Below, in pieces: positions 28,845 through 37,237 of a stretch of DNA of 64,000 bases; position 1 is the first letter of the stretch; each line of letters opens with the position of its first letter. Location: NCBI RefSeq assembly GCF_001717955.1, contig NZ_CP014168.1, forward strand, positions 124,001-188,000. Reading direction: 5' to 3'. Position numbers and translations under genes: made by a program. The notes beneath the pieces were generated by a model that made no database searches, was not told where the DNA came from, and saw nothing but the letters and a program-made list of their open reading frames with translations. This stretch comes from Sphingomonas panacis (GTDB lineage Bacteria > Pseudomonadota > Alphaproteobacteria > Sphingomonadales > Sphingomonadaceae).

Positions 28845-30023
28845 TCACAGGCCGAGCGCGGCCTTGGCGATGATGGAAAGCTGGATTTCGCTGGTGCCGC
28901 CGAAGATCGACCAGGCGCGCGCGTTGAGATAGCGGGCGGCCGCGACCTGCGCTTCGGCGGAGCGGATCGGTGGAGGCGCATCGTTGCCGTAGAACGGGCG
29001 ATCGAGCGGAAGCTGAAGACCGGCGAGGCCGAAGGCATCGACGGCCAGCGCCTCGATGCCCTGCCGAATTTCGGACGCGATCAGCTTGGTCGTAAGGCTG
29101 CGCGAGTCGGGGGAGGCGCCACCCTCGATCTCGATCAACGTCCTGAGTTCGGTGATTTCCAGTGCCTCGGCCTCCAGACGCAGCCGCAACGCGCGATCCG
29201 CCAACTCGCCGGCAAGCGGCCCCGCCGCCTCACGCAGCCGCCGGATGTCGGCGAGCAACTGGGGCGCGAAGGAAGACCCCCCGCGTTCGTTCTCGAGAAG
29301 GAACTTGGCGATCGACCAGCCCTGCCCTTCCTCGCCGACCCGCTCCGCGACCGGGACGCGCACGTCGTCGAGAAAGACCTCGTTCAGTTCGTGGTCTCCC
29401 GACGCGCTGAGGATCGGCTTCACGGTCACCCCGGGCATGGCCATGTCGATCAGCAGGAAGCTGATGCCCTGCTGCGGCTTGACGTCGGCATCGGTGCGTA
29501 CAAGCGCAAACAGCCGGTTCGCGAACTGCGCCTGCGTGGTCCAGATCTTGTGACCCGACACGACATACGCATCCCCGTCCCGCACGGCGCGGGTGCGCAG
29601 GCTGGCAAGGTCGGAACCCGAACCGGGTTCGGAAAATCCCTGCGCCCACACATGCTCGGCGCTGCGCAGACGGGGCAGATAGTGCGCCCGCTGCGTGTCG
29701 GTGCCGAAGGTATAGAGGACAGGCCCGACCAGCTTGAGCCCCATACCGGGCAGGACTGGCACTCCAGCCTCCGCGCATTCCTTCTCGAAAATCCAGCGCT
29801 GGATCGGCGTCCAGCCCGGTCCGCCGGCGTGGACCGGCCAGTGATAGACCAGCCAGCCCCTGGCGTCGAGAATCGCCTGCCATTCGCGCGCGATATCCGG
29901 CTCGGCGAAGACGCTGGAGGTCAGCGCCGCGCCGCGGCGCAGTTCAGGGGTCAGCGCGTGGGCGAGGAAAGCGCGAACCTCGTCGCGGAACGCCGTCTCG
30001 GCGGCGGTGAAGGTCAAATCCAT
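28845..30023 (-). CDS. Acyl-CoA dehydrogenase, FadE-like
   Basis: A 392-residue acyl-CoA dehydrogenase. The motifs WAQGFSEPGSGSDLASL and YVVSGHKIWTTQAQFAN (FAD and substrate strands) and the C-terminal WSIFGGTSEIQLSIIAK are typical of FadE-type enzymes. The position of the MCAD Glu is Gly (FGGT), so catalysis would use a Glu elsewhere, as in related FadE enzymes. The ATG at 30023 lies 4 bp after the stop of the Ltp-like thiolase gene; a longer open frame reads back through that gene and is spurious. It may pair with the short dehydrogenase at 26648-27646. Confidence 0.88.
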   Translation of the reverse strand: MDLTFTAAETAFRDEVRAFLAHALTPELRRGAALTSSVFAEPDIAREWQAILDARGWLVYHWPVHAGGPGWTPIQRWIFEKECAEAGVPVLPGMGLKLVGPVLYTFGTDTQRAHYLPRLRSAEHVWAQGFSEPGSGSDLASLRTRAVRDGDAYVVSGHKIWTTQAQFANRLFALVRTDADVKPQQGISFLLIDMAMPGVTVKPILSASGDHELNEVFLDDVRVPVAERVGEEGQGWSIAKFLLENERGGSSFAPQLLADIRRLREAAGPLAGELADRALRLRLEAEALEITELRTLIEIEGGASPDSRSLTTKLIASEIRQGIEALAVDAFGLAGLQLPLDRPFYGNDAPPPIRSAEAQVAAARYLNARAWSIFGGTSEIQLSIIAKAALGL

Positions 30024-30027
30024 GCCG

Positions 30028-31173
30028 TCACCGTTCCACGATCGCAACCGCCGACACGCCGGGCGCGCCGTACACATGGCTGTAGCCAAGCCTCGGATTG
30101 CCGGGCACCTGTCGCCGGCCGGCCCGCCCGGTAAGCTGGACATAATTCTCGTAAATCTGGCGCAGTCCCGACGCCCCGATCGGCTCGCCGCAGGCAAGAC
30201 ATCCCCCGTCGGTGTTGACCGGTAACGCCCCGTCGATCCGGGTCCGTCCCTCGGCGATCCAGGCAGCCTGTTCGCCATCGGCGCAGAATCCGTTTTCGGC
30301 CATATGCATGATCTCGGCACCGGCCTCGGTGTCCTGAAGCTGGGCGATGTCGATGTCCTCTGGACCAACGCCTGCCATTTCGTAGGCGGCCTGCGCGGCG
30401 ATCGTGGTCGGCGAGCCGCCGCGTTCGAGATCGAGCGCGGGCGAAAAGACTTCGAACGAACCGGGCGGCCGCGTCCGCACCGCCGCCGCGCGCAGCCGCA
30501 CGCTGGGAAGGCCCAATTCCCTTGCCCGTTTTCCGCTCGCGAGGACGAGCGCCACCGCACCTTCGGCGGGGGAGCAGAACATGAACTTGGTCAGCGGATC
30601 GCTGACCATCTGCGATGACAGAATCGTCTCGATATCGACCGCCTCGCGGCGCCAGGCATGATCGGCCAGCACACCGTTCGCAAACGCCTTTTCCGCCACC
30701 GCGCCGAGGGTGCGGAGCGGAATTCCATATGTCGCCATGTAGCGCTGAATCTTCATCGCGAAGAACTGAGTGGTGAGCATGAGGCCGGTCTCGCCATACC
30801 AATCGGGCAAGCCCCAATCGGCCGGCAGCGGCGAGAACGAACCGCGCGGATGCTTGTCGAAGCCGACCGCGATGCCGAGATCGAATTCACCGGACTTGAT
30901 CGTGCTATACGCCCCGAACATCGCCGAGCCGCCAGTTGCGCACCCATTGGCGACGTTGACGAACGGCAAGCCGGTGAGCCCCAGTTCGGACACCATCGTA
31001 TCCGCGTTCCCCGCCGAATCGGATCCGCCGAAGGCGAAGCGGATATCGGGCCAGGCGAGGCCGGTGTGCGCCAACGCCTGGCGCACCGCATGGACACCCT
31101 GCTCAAGCCCAGTAAGGCCCGGCGTGCGTCCGAAGCGATGAATCCCGGCACCCACGATGAAGACATCACTCAT
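30028..31173 (-). CDS. Thiolase-like lipid-transfer protein/aldolase (Ltp2/SCPx type)
   Basis: A 381-residue thiolase-fold protein of the lipid-transfer-protein group. A Cys aligned with the thiolase nucleophile lies in NVANGCATGGSAM. The usual GHPxGATG His motif reads CGEPIGASGLRQIYE, and the end reads YSHVYGAPGVSAV. The GEP variant is typical of Ltp2-like retro-aldolases that remove side chains from steroid-CoA thioesters together with a DUF35 partner. Such a partner lies immediately upstream with a 4-bp overlap. Retro-aldol or thiolytic cleavage of a branched acyl-CoA is inferred. Confidence 0.85.
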   Translation of the reverse strand: MSDVFIVGAGIHRFGRTPGLTGLEQGVHAVRQALAHTGLAWPDIRFAFGGSDSAGNADTMVSELGLTGLPFVNVANGCATGGSAMFGAYSTIKSGEFDLGIAVGFDKHPRGSFSPLPADWGLPDWYGETGLMLTTQFFAMKIQRYMATYGIPLRTLGAVAEKAFANGVLADHAWRREAVDIETILSSQMVSDPLTKFMFCSPAEGAVALVLASGKRARELGLPSVRLRAAAVRTRPPGSFEVFSPALDLERGGSPTTIAAQAAYEMAGVGPEDIDIAQLQDTEAGAEIMHMAENGFCADGEQAAWIAEGRTRIDGALPVNTDGGCLACGEPIGASGLRQIYENYVQLTGRAGRRQVPGNPRLGYSHVYGAPGVSAVAIVER

Positions 31174-31592
31174 CGCCCGGCTCCCACGGCTGGCGCAAAG
31201 GCGAAGCTGGTGCGGACCTCGCCGCTCGCCAATGTGAACGGCAGCGGCACGAGCCGCATCGGCATGTCGATCCGCAACGCATCGAACGCGACATCGACCA
31301 GCCGCGATTCGACGATCAATGCGCCGTCGAGTTGCACATAGCCGACCGCATAGGGTTCGAAAGCGTCCGGCCCGGCATAAGGCGGCGATTTCGGCCGGAA
31401 GCGCTGGACCGTCCAGGACCAGAGCCGCCCCTCGTGTGGCAAGGTGATGGTTTCGTAGCGGTCATCGGCGGCGGGCTTCGCCGGGAATATCGCGCGACCG
31501 CTCACGCGGTCGCGCGATGCGACCAGCCGATACGCGCCATCGACCTCAACCAGCAGATTGTCCGCGATAACGGGGGCGAGCATGTCGGGCAT
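31170..31592 (-). CDS. DUF35 OB-fold protein lacking the zinc-ribbon cysteines
   Basis: A 140-residue partner of thiolase-like proteins. The C-terminal OB-fold (LWSWTVQRFRP...YAVGYVQLDGALIVESRL) is well conserved. In most DUF35 proteins the N-terminal part is a four-Cys zinc ribbon (CxxCG...CPxC). Here the equivalent stretch reads SRDRVSGRAIFPAKPAADD with no cysteine, so zinc binding is lost. It is first in a five-gene leftward operon whose upstream region carries operator 4. It probably forms a complex with the Ltp-like protein and helps bind the CoA substrate. Confidence 0.82.
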   Translation of the reverse strand: MPDMLAPVIADNLLVEVDGAYRLVASRDRVSGRAIFPAKPAADDRYETITLPHEGRLWSWTVQRFRPKSPPYAGPDAFEPYAVGYVQLDGALIVESRLVDVAFDALRIDMPMRLVPLPFTLASGEVRTSFAFAPAVGAGR

Positions 31593-31622
31593 CGTGTCTC
31601 TCCTGCCCGCCCTTCTAATGCC

Positions 31623-31636
31623 CGACCGGGCGGGCG
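31623..31636. promoter_or_regulatory. Cluster operator 4 (CGACCG-GG-CGGGCG)
   Basis: A 6-2-6 inverted repeat with one mismatch, 31 bp upstream of the DUF35 start and just beyond the LuxR gene's 3' end. It is well placed to control the DUF35-thiolase-dehydrogenase operon. I see no clear -35 box beside this copy. Confidence 0.55.
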
Positions 31637-31659
31637 GCTTCTGACCAATGCGACAGCGG

Positions 31660-32457
31660 CTACCGAATCATCCCCAAAAAGCCGAGTTGCGCTGCCTTGA
31701 AGAGCGTCTGATCCCGATTGACCGCATCCAGCTTGAGCGACGCGGCCCGGATATGGAAACGCACCGTCGTCCGTTGCAATCCGAGGATCAGTCCGATCTC
31801 GTCGTTGGTCTTGCCGGCCGCCGCCCAGCGCAGACATTCGACCTCGCGCTTGGTGAGGGAGACGCCCGCCACGTCCTGCCGAACGTGCGCCGTGACCTTG
31901 ACATAGCTCTGGATGAAAGCCCGGGCGAGCACCGCGAGCGCGTCCGCGACGACGTCATATGCCCCGGAAAGATCCTCTTCGAGCGGATCGGGCGACAGGA
32001 AACTGGCCGCGCCGATCTGCCCGAACGGCAGATGGATCGGCACCACCAACGCCGACGATGTCATCGCCCGCGCACGAAAGTCGGAGAGGTCGATGGCATC
32101 GAGCAGGGGATTGGCGACCCTGGTGCGAAAACCACGCGCGTCGCACCAGAACGGCTCCGCCTCGACCCGACAGGCATGGACGAGCGGTGAGGACAGCGCG
32201 AGCTGCGGCGCGTCCCACCAACGCCCTTCTCCCTCCCGAAACCCGAACACCTCGCTGGCAAGAACCGCACCCTCGCCGTCCCGCATCGGCTCGCGGACCG
32301 CGATGTTGTGGGATACCGCGGTCCGCAATCCGCACAGATGCGCGACCTGGTCCCGAAGCGCCTCCGCCGCGCGCCGGATGCCCGCCAGCTCGGTGAAACG
32401 CACCGCCGCTACGTCCCCGGAGGAAGGCATGTGCCGAAGGTTGCCAGGCACGGACAT
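31660..32457 (-). CDS. LuxR family regulator (solo, autoinducer-domain-like)
   Basis: A 265-residue regulator. The C-terminal LuxR helix-turn-helix (LTKREVECLRWAAAGKTNDE through TTVRFHIRAAS, about 200-255) is canonical. The N-terminal half (about 25-175) resembles an autoinducer-binding domain (SPLVHACR, PFWCDARGF, the ALVVPIH strand). No LuxI synthase gene is in the window, so it is a solo that may sense the catabolic substrate or a foreign signal. It starts 3 bp after the TetR stop, so both regulators are made from one transcript. Confidence 0.85.
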   Translation of the reverse strand: MSVPGNLRHMPSSGDVAAVRFTELAGIRRAAEALRDQVAHLCGLRTAVSHNIAVREPMRDGEGAVLASEVFGFREGEGRWWDAPQLALSSPLVHACRVEAEPFWCDARGFRTRVANPLLDAIDLSDFRARAMTSSALVVPIHLPFGQIGAASFLSPDPLEEDLSGAYDVVADALAVLARAFIQSYVKVTAHVRQDVAGVSLTKREVECLRWAAAGKTNDEIGLILGLQRTTVRFHIRAASLKLDAVNRDQTLFKAAQLGFLGMIR

Positions 32458-32460
32458 GGC

Positions 32461-33078
32461 CTATGGTTTCGCCAGACTAAGTCCTTCGAAAAACGGGCGA
32501 CAGAGCGCGTCCGCGACATCCTCCGGCGATTGTTTCTTCGCCAGCGGCGGATACCATTTATAGGCCCAGTTGCACATGCCGAGGAACCCGAAGGTCGTCA
32601 GGTCGGGATCGCAATCGCGGAACTGCCCGTTCCGGATGCCGGTCGAAACAATGCTTCGGACCTGTTCGAAATACGCCTTGCGCTGCGCCCGGATCTGATT
32701 GCGCATCGTGCCTTCCAGATCCTCATAATGATCCATAAAGGCACGAACATAGCCGGGATGTTCCGCGATCTGCCGCAAGATGTTGATGCACGCCGCGCGC
32801 AACATCCCCAGCGGATCGTCTGAAAGCTCCTCATCCGCCAGTCCGTCGAGCAACGCGGTCATATGCGCGTCGTGGATCGCATAGAGGATGGCGTGCTTGC
32901 TCGGGAAGTAATGATACAGCGTAGGCTTGCCGAGACCGACCTCGTCGGCCAGCATCTGCATCGATGCCTTGTGATAGCCGACCTTATCGAACAAGATGGC
33001 ACAATGCCTGAGGATCTCGTTGCGCTTTTCATCATGCGCTTCGGTCGTCTGTCGTTTCTTTGTCTCGTGTCGCGCCAT
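32461..33078 (-). CDS. TetR/AcrR family transcriptional regulator
   Basis: A 205-residue TetR. The N-terminal HTH (about 20-65: RNEILRHCAILFDKVGY, MLADEVGLGKPTLYHYFPSK) is canonical, and a ligand-binding helical domain follows (a TetR_C-type KstR2/FadR-like C-terminal part). Its position at the centre of the catabolic cluster and the seven TetR-style palindromes around it make it the best candidate for their repressor, relieved by a CoA thioester. It is transcribed after the SDR gene from the promoter region containing operator 5, which would give autoregulation. Confidence 0.9.
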   Translation of the reverse strand: MARHETKKRQTTEAHDEKRNEILRHCAILFDKVGYHKASMQMLADEVGLGKPTLYHYFPSKHAILYAIHDAHMTALLDGLADEELSDDPLGMLRAACINILRQIAEHPGYVRAFMDHYEDLEGTMRNQIRAQRKAYFEQVRSIVSTGIRNGQFRDCDPDLTTFGFLGMCNWAYKWYPPLAKKQSPEDVADALCRPFFEGLSLAKP

Positions 33079-33133
33079 GCCGGCCCCAGATCCTCATTCC
33101 ATCGGACAGCCGCCGGGCCGCCGATCTTGCACC

Positions 33134-33889
33134 TTATTGCACCAGAGCTCCACCGTCCACGGCAAGCGCCGTGCCCGTGATGTAGGACGATTCATCGCTG
33201 GCTAGGAAGAGCACCGCCGCGACCACCTCTCCGATCTCGGCGAGACGGCCGATCGGCACGCGCGATAGCCGAACCGCCAAAGCCGCCGCATCGGTGTACG
33301 CGGCTCGCGCCAGTGCGCTGTCGATCGGTCCGGGATGCACCGAATTGCAGCGCACACCCTCGCGCGCATGTTGCGCCGCCGTGATCCGCGTCAGCATCGC
33401 CAGCGCCGCTTTGCTACACGCATAGGCCGGGTCCATGATCCCGGACTGGCCAAGCCCGGCAACCGAAGACACGTTGACGATCGTGCCGCCGCCCTGCGCG
33501 CGAAAGAGCGGCAGAAACGCGCGCGTGCCGAGGAACGGCCCCTTGGCGTTGATCGCCATGCTTGTGTCCCAGTCTTCCGGGGTGCGCTCCTCGATCCGGG
33601 TAAGGCTCGATGCGATCGCCGCGTTGTTGACGAGGATATCGATCCCGCCCCGGCGGTGGCGGACTTCCGCAACCACCCGGTCCCAGCCCGCCGGGTCCGC
33701 CACATCGAGGCCGATCTCCCAGGCGTCGCCACCAGCCGCGACAATCGCATCGGCCACGTCCAGTCCGGTGCGCTCGTCGATGTCCGCCACGACCACGCTC
33801 GCGCCCGCGCCTGCGAAAGCCGTCGCGATCGCGGCACCGAGTCCCCTCGCTCCACCTGTGATCAGGGCGCGCTTGTTCGCGAGACGCAT
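33134..33889 (-). CDS. SDR family oxidoreductase
   Basis: A classical 251-residue short-chain dehydrogenase. TGGARGLG (cofactor), NNAA, a Ser in NVSSVAG, YACSK (catalytic Tyr/Lys) and GTALAVDGG are all present. ATG 33889 follows TTGGAGAGG; the longer open frame overlaps a divergent gene and is spurious. It is first in an operon with the TetR and LuxR genes and divergent from another SDR gene, with operator 5 between them. It probably oxidises a hydroxy intermediate. Confidence 0.9.
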   Translation of the reverse strand: MRLANKRALITGGARGLGAAIATAFAGAGASVVVADIDERTGLDVADAIVAAGGDAWEIGLDVADPAGWDRVVAEVRHRRGGIDILVNNAAIASSLTRIEERTPEDWDTSMAINAKGPFLGTRAFLPLFRAQGGGTIVNVSSVAGLGQSGIMDPAYACSKAALAMLTRITAAQHAREGVRCNSVHPGPIDSALARAAYTDAAALAVRLSRVPIGRLAEIGEVVAAVLFLASDESSYITGTALAVDGGALVQ

Positions 33890-33900
33890 GACCTCTCCAA

Positions 33901-33929
33901 TTGGTAACTCGACCGTCCGGTCGGTAGCG
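33901..33929 (+). promoter_or_regulatory. Divergent promoter region with cluster operator 5
   Basis: The perfect palindrome CGACCG-TC-CGGTCG lies at 33910-33923 between divergent SDR genes. For the rightward gene a TTGGTA (33901-33906) and GTAGCG (33924-33929) pair with a 17-bp spacer encloses it. This arrangement matches the promoters at 19024 and 35513, with a weaker -35. Confidence 0.6.
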
Positions 33930-33979
33930 TATAGCGTTGGTCCCAATGGTGCTGGAGCGCAAGCCCGAGGGAGAGGAAA

Positions 33980-34732
33980 ATGGAACTGAACGGTAAGGTT
34001 ACCCTGGTTACGGGCGCAAGTTCTGGGCTGGGTCGGCATTTCGCGACCGTGTTGGCGGCGCAGGGTGCGATCGTCGTCGTCGCTGCACGGCGAGAGTCCG
34101 CGCTCGCGGCGTTGGCCAAAGAAATCGCCGAAGCCGGCGGACACTGCATTCCGATCGGTATGGACGTGACCGATCCCGCCTCGGTCGCGGCGGCGTTCGC
34201 GCGTATCGGACAGGCGGTGCCGGCGCCCTTGTCGATCGTCGTCAACAACGCCGGCGTGGCGCACACACGCCGGGCGATCGATATGTCGCCCGAAGATTGG
34301 CAGGATGTGCTCGCCCCGAATCTCACCGGCGCGTTTCTCGTTGCCCAACATGGCGCACGCGCGATGCGCGGCGGCGGTGGTTCGATCGTCAACGTCGCCT
34401 CGATCCTCGGCGAACGCGTCTCCAAGGGGCTGGCCGCTTATGCCGCGAGCAAGGCGGGGCTGATCCAGCTTACCAAGGCGCTGGCGCTCGAATGGGCGCC
34501 GCTCGGCATCCGCGTCAACGCGCTCGCGCCGGGATATATCGAAACCGACCTCAACCGGGACTTCTTCGCATCAGACGCCGGCAAGCGCTTGATCGCTCGC
34601 ATCCCGCAACGCCGGCTCGGCCAGATGGGCGATCTCGATGCGCCGCTTCTGCTGCTCTGCTCGGACCAGTCGCGCTACATGACCGGCTCGGTAATCGCGG
34701 TGGACGGCGGGCATCTCGTCAGCGAACTTTGA
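33980..34732 (+). CDS. SDR family oxidoreductase
   Basis: A classical 250-residue SDR with VTGASSGLG, VNNAGVAH, NVASILG, YAASKAGL (catalytic Tyr/Lys) and GSVIAVDGG. The ribosome site GAGGAAA precedes the ATG. It is transcribed alone, rightward from the operator-5 region, and converges on the CMD-like gene 12 bp away. Substrate unknown; likely an alcohol or hydroxyacyl intermediate of the pathway. Confidence 0.9.
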   Translation: MELNGKVTLVTGASSGLGRHFATVLAAQGAIVVVAARRESALAALAKEIAEAGGHCIPIGMDVTDPASVAAAFARIGQAVPAPLSIVVNNAGVAHTRRAIDMSPEDWQDVLAPNLTGAFLVAQHGARAMRGGGGSIVNVASILGERVSKGLAAYAASKAGLIQLTKALALEWAPLGIRVNALAPGYIETDLNRDFFASDAGKRLIARIPQRRLGQMGDLDAPLLLLCSDQSRYMTGSVIAVDGGHLVSEL

Positions 34733-34744
34733 GCGCGGCGTACA

Positions 34745-35428
34745 TCAGGCGTCCATCGCCGTGGCGCCGATCACCCAGGCAGAAAGACCGGCGGTCGGCA
34801 CCGCGCAGATCACCGCCTCTGCGACGGCTTCCTCGCTGGCGCCAGCCGTGCGTGCGCCTTTGATATGCACCGAAGCCCAGGTGCTGTAGTCGGCGACGAG
34901 CACGGTCACGAGCAGCAGTTCCGCGTGGACCGGTCCGAGCGCGGTCCCGGAGAGCGTACCTTCGCGCATCAGGTAATACGCATCAGCCCCAAGCGGCTTG
35001 ACCTCGAACAGCTTGCCGAGCGAAGGGGGCATGGTTCCGAAATACCGGAGGAAATTGGCCTCCGCCGCGCCGGGTTCGACGACGAGATCCTCGTCGGACG
35101 CTTCGATGTCGACGGCGTCGGGATAGACATCGCAGAAGATGCCGTGGAAACGCAGTGCCGCACCCTCGCCGCGGACGCTCGCCAAGATCGCGACGGCCGC
35201 GCCCGCCTCATCCTCGGTCAGCCCCGCATCGCGCGCCGCCTGCAATTCGCGAAGCGACATTTCCTCATAGCCCTTCACCGTCGCAGCGCAGGCGACGAAC
35301 AGGCGCTTGATCCGCGCCGGCACCGCGCCGTCCGAATCGATGATGAGACGCCAGCGACGGAATCCGGCGATCGTCTTGGGCGCATTGCGCCGCAGGCGAC
35401 CCAGCGCGATGAGAGGATTGGTTGGCAT
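34745..35428 (-). CDS. Carboxymuconolactone decarboxylase-like protein, tandem domain, no CxxC (paralogue)
   Basis: A 227-residue paralogue of the protein at 18246-18950, matching along its whole length (AGFRRWRLIIDSDGAVPARIK versus AGFAAFRSVIDTDGAVPARLK; ADAYYLMREG versus ADAYYLMRRG). The AhpD motif again keeps Glu and His but has no cysteine pair (VADYSTWASVHIKGA). Like its relative it is a leftward gene that starts close to a cluster operator and is divergent from a rightward catabolic operon. A shared role in the pathway is inferred; the reaction is unknown. Confidence 0.78.
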   Translation of the reverse strand: MPTNPLIALGRLRRNAPKTIAGFRRWRLIIDSDGAVPARIKRLFVACAATVKGYEEMSLRELQAARDAGLTEDEAGAAVAILASVRGEGAALRFHGIFCDVYPDAVDIEASDEDLVVEPGAAEANFLRYFGTMPPSLGKLFEVKPLGADAYYLMREGTLSGTALGPVHAELLLVTVLVADYSTWASVHIKGARTAGASEEAVAEAVICAVPTAGLSAWVIGATAMDA

Positions 35429-35447
35429 AACGGCTCCTGCATGATCC

Positions 35448-35461
35448 AGACCGTCCGGTCG
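35448..35461. promoter_or_regulatory. Cluster operator 6 (AGACCG-TC-CGGTCG)
   Basis: A 6-2-6 inverted repeat with one mismatch, 20 bp upstream of the CMD-like start codon. It would control the leftward gene, probably by blocking early transcription. Confidence 0.6.
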
Positions 35462-35512
35462 GCCGAGCCTTGCTATGCCGCTCTTTTCCGGCGGTCAACG
35501 GCGCGATCACGA

Positions 35513-35541
35513 TTGACGCCCGACCGGACGGTCGGCTAAAG
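35513..35541 (+). promoter_or_regulatory. Promoter with embedded cluster operator 7
   Basis: TTGACG (35513-35518), 17-bp spacer, CTAAAG (35536-35541). The perfect palindrome CGACCG-GA-CGGTCG (35521-35534) fills the spacer, two bases after the -35 box, exactly as at 19024. It drives the seven-gene operon that begins at 35601. Confidence 0.65.
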
Positions 35542-35600
35542 GGGTGGCGAACGGCGAGTCCCCGAACCGGACCGCATGGTAGGACAGGAGCGATGCCGGC

Positions 35601-36488
35601 ATGAAAGATTTCTCCGGTAAAACCGCAGTCATCACCGGCGCGGGAAGCGGCATCGGCGCAGCGCTGGCGGATCAGGCCGCAGCGCTGGGCATGAACCTCG
35701 TCCTCGCCGACATCAACCGCGCGGATCTGGAAGCAATCGCCGGCCGGATCTCCGCGAGCGCGATCCTTCTCCAACAGACCGACGTCGCCGATCCCGACGC
35801 GGTGCAGGCGCTGGCGGATGCTGCCTGGGATCGTTTCGGCGGGGTCGATCTGCTGTGCAACAATGCCGGGGTCGTTCCCGGCGGCCGGCATCGCTTCGTG
35901 TGGGATTACGCGCCGGAAGACTGGCGCTGGGCGTTCGGCGTCAACGTCGATGGCGTCGTCAACGGCATCCGCAGCTTCGTACCCCGGATGCTCGCCGAGG
36001 GGCGGAGTGGACATATCCTCAACACCGCCTCGGTTGCCGGTTTCGTGAGCGGATCGGGGTCCGCAGTGTATGGCGCGTCGAAACACGCCGTGGTCCGCAT
36101 CACCGAGGCGCTGTATGCTGGCCTGCGCGACGAAGGCGCGCCGATCGGCGTGACGATGCTCTGCCCCGGCCTCGTCGCCACCCGCATCTATGATGCCGAG
36201 CGCTCGCGGCCCGCGCATCTCCAGACTGCGGCGGGCCGGGCGGAGGAAGCGCAGGAGCTGCGCTCGATCGCGGACAATCTGTACCGCAACGCGCCCTCCC
36301 CCGAAGCTGTCGCGGCGCAGGCGTTCGAGGGCATCCGGCAGGATCGCCTGTACGTGTTCACATCGGAGCGCTTCGATGACCCGATCCGGGCGCGAACCGA
36401 GGCGATCCTGTCCCGCGCCAATCCGACTTTCGAAAGCCTGCTCTCGCTGAGCAAGGATGACGCCGGCCTGTCCGGACAGGCGGCGTGA
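35601..36488 (+). CDS. SDR family oxidoreductase (295 aa)
   Basis: An SDR with ITGAGSGIG, CNNAGVVPGG, NTASVAGF and YGASKHAV (catalytic Tyr/Lys). It is 295 residues, longer than the classical 250, with a C-terminal extension (about 225-295) resembling the SDRs of terpene and steroid clusters. The ATG lies 60 bp after the operator-7 -10 region. A GTGA overlap couples it to the next SDR gene. It may oxidise a hydroxy or reduce a keto intermediate. Confidence 0.88.
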   Translation: MKDFSGKTAVITGAGSGIGAALADQAAALGMNLVLADINRADLEAIAGRISASAILLQQTDVADPDAVQALADAAWDRFGGVDLLCNNAGVVPGGRHRFVWDYAPEDWRWAFGVNVDGVVNGIRSFVPRMLAEGRSGHILNTASVAGFVSGSGSAVYGASKHAVVRITEALYAGLRDEGAPIGVTMLCPGLVATRIYDAERSRPAHLQTAAGRAEEAQELRSIADNLYRNAPSPEAVAAQAFEGIRQDRLYVFTSERFDDPIRARTEAILSRANPTFESLLSLSKDDAGLSGQAA

Positions 36489-37237
36489 GCCGCTTCGCCG
36501 ATCGTATCGCGCTGGTTACGGGCGCCGCCTCGGGCATCGGCCTCGCCACCGCACGGGGGCTCGCCGATGGGGGTGCCACAGTTTTTCTGGCCGACCGTGA
36601 CGTCGAGGCGCTGAAGGCGGCGCGCGAAAGCCTGGCTGGTGCGCCACACGAAGCGATCCCCCTCGATGTGACCGACGAGCAAGGGTGGGTCGCGCTAGCC
36701 GAACGCATTCGGGCGCGCTTCGGCAAGCTCGACATCCTCGTCAACAATGCCGGTTTCGGCAAGTTCGCCGCGATCACCGATACCACGCTGGACCAATGGC
36801 GCTCGATCATCGCGGTCAATCTCGACAGTGTGTTCCTGGGCACCAAGCACATGATGCCGCTACTGGCTGCCTCCGGATGCGGGGCGATCGTCAACATGTC
36901 GTCGATCCGCGGCATCGTCGCGGGCGCGAACACCGGCTCCTACAGCGCCGCGAAAGGTGGAGTGCGAATGTTCACCAAGGTCACGGCGCTGGAATGCGCG
37001 GCGGCAGGCAATGGCGTGCGTGCCAACTCGGTCCATCCGGGCCACATCGCGACGCCGCTCACCGCGCCGGCCTATGCCGACCCGGAAATCGCGAAGGCGT
37101 TGCTGGCGGACGTTCCGCTTGGGCGGATCGGACAGGCGGACGAGGTAGCCGATGCGATCCTTTTCCTGGCCAGCGACGAATCGCGCTACATGACCGGCGC
37201 CGAACTCGTGATCGACGGAGGAACTACCGCACAATGA
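36485..37237 (+). CDS. SDR family oxidoreductase
   Basis: A classical 250-residue SDR with VTGAASGIG, VNNAGFG, NMSSIRG, YSAAKGGV (catalytic Tyr/Lys) and GAELVIDGG. The GTG start overlaps the preceding stop by 4 bp and its own stop overlaps the next ATG, so three genes are translationally coupled. It resembles cyclopentanol/3-hydroxyacyl dehydrogenases, but the substrate is not identifiable. Confidence 0.9.
   Translation: MSRFADRIALVTGAASGIGLATARGLADGGATVFLADRDVEALKAARESLAGAPHEAIPLDVTDEQGWVALAERIRARFGKLDILVNNAGFGKFAAITDTTLDQWRSIIAVNLDSVFLGTKHMMPLLAASGCGAIVNMSSIRGIVAGANTGSYSAAKGGVRMFTKVTALECAAAGNGVRANSVHPGHIATPLTAPAYADPEIAKALLADVPLGRIGQADEVADAILFLASDESRYMTGAELVIDGGTTAQ

Noticed and set aside
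36685..37233. N-terminal extension of the dehydrogenase frame over the SDR gene at 36485-37237
   Set aside because: The extension is a shadow of the SDR frame. The ATG at 37234, overlapping the SDR stop, begins conserved dehydrogenase sequence.
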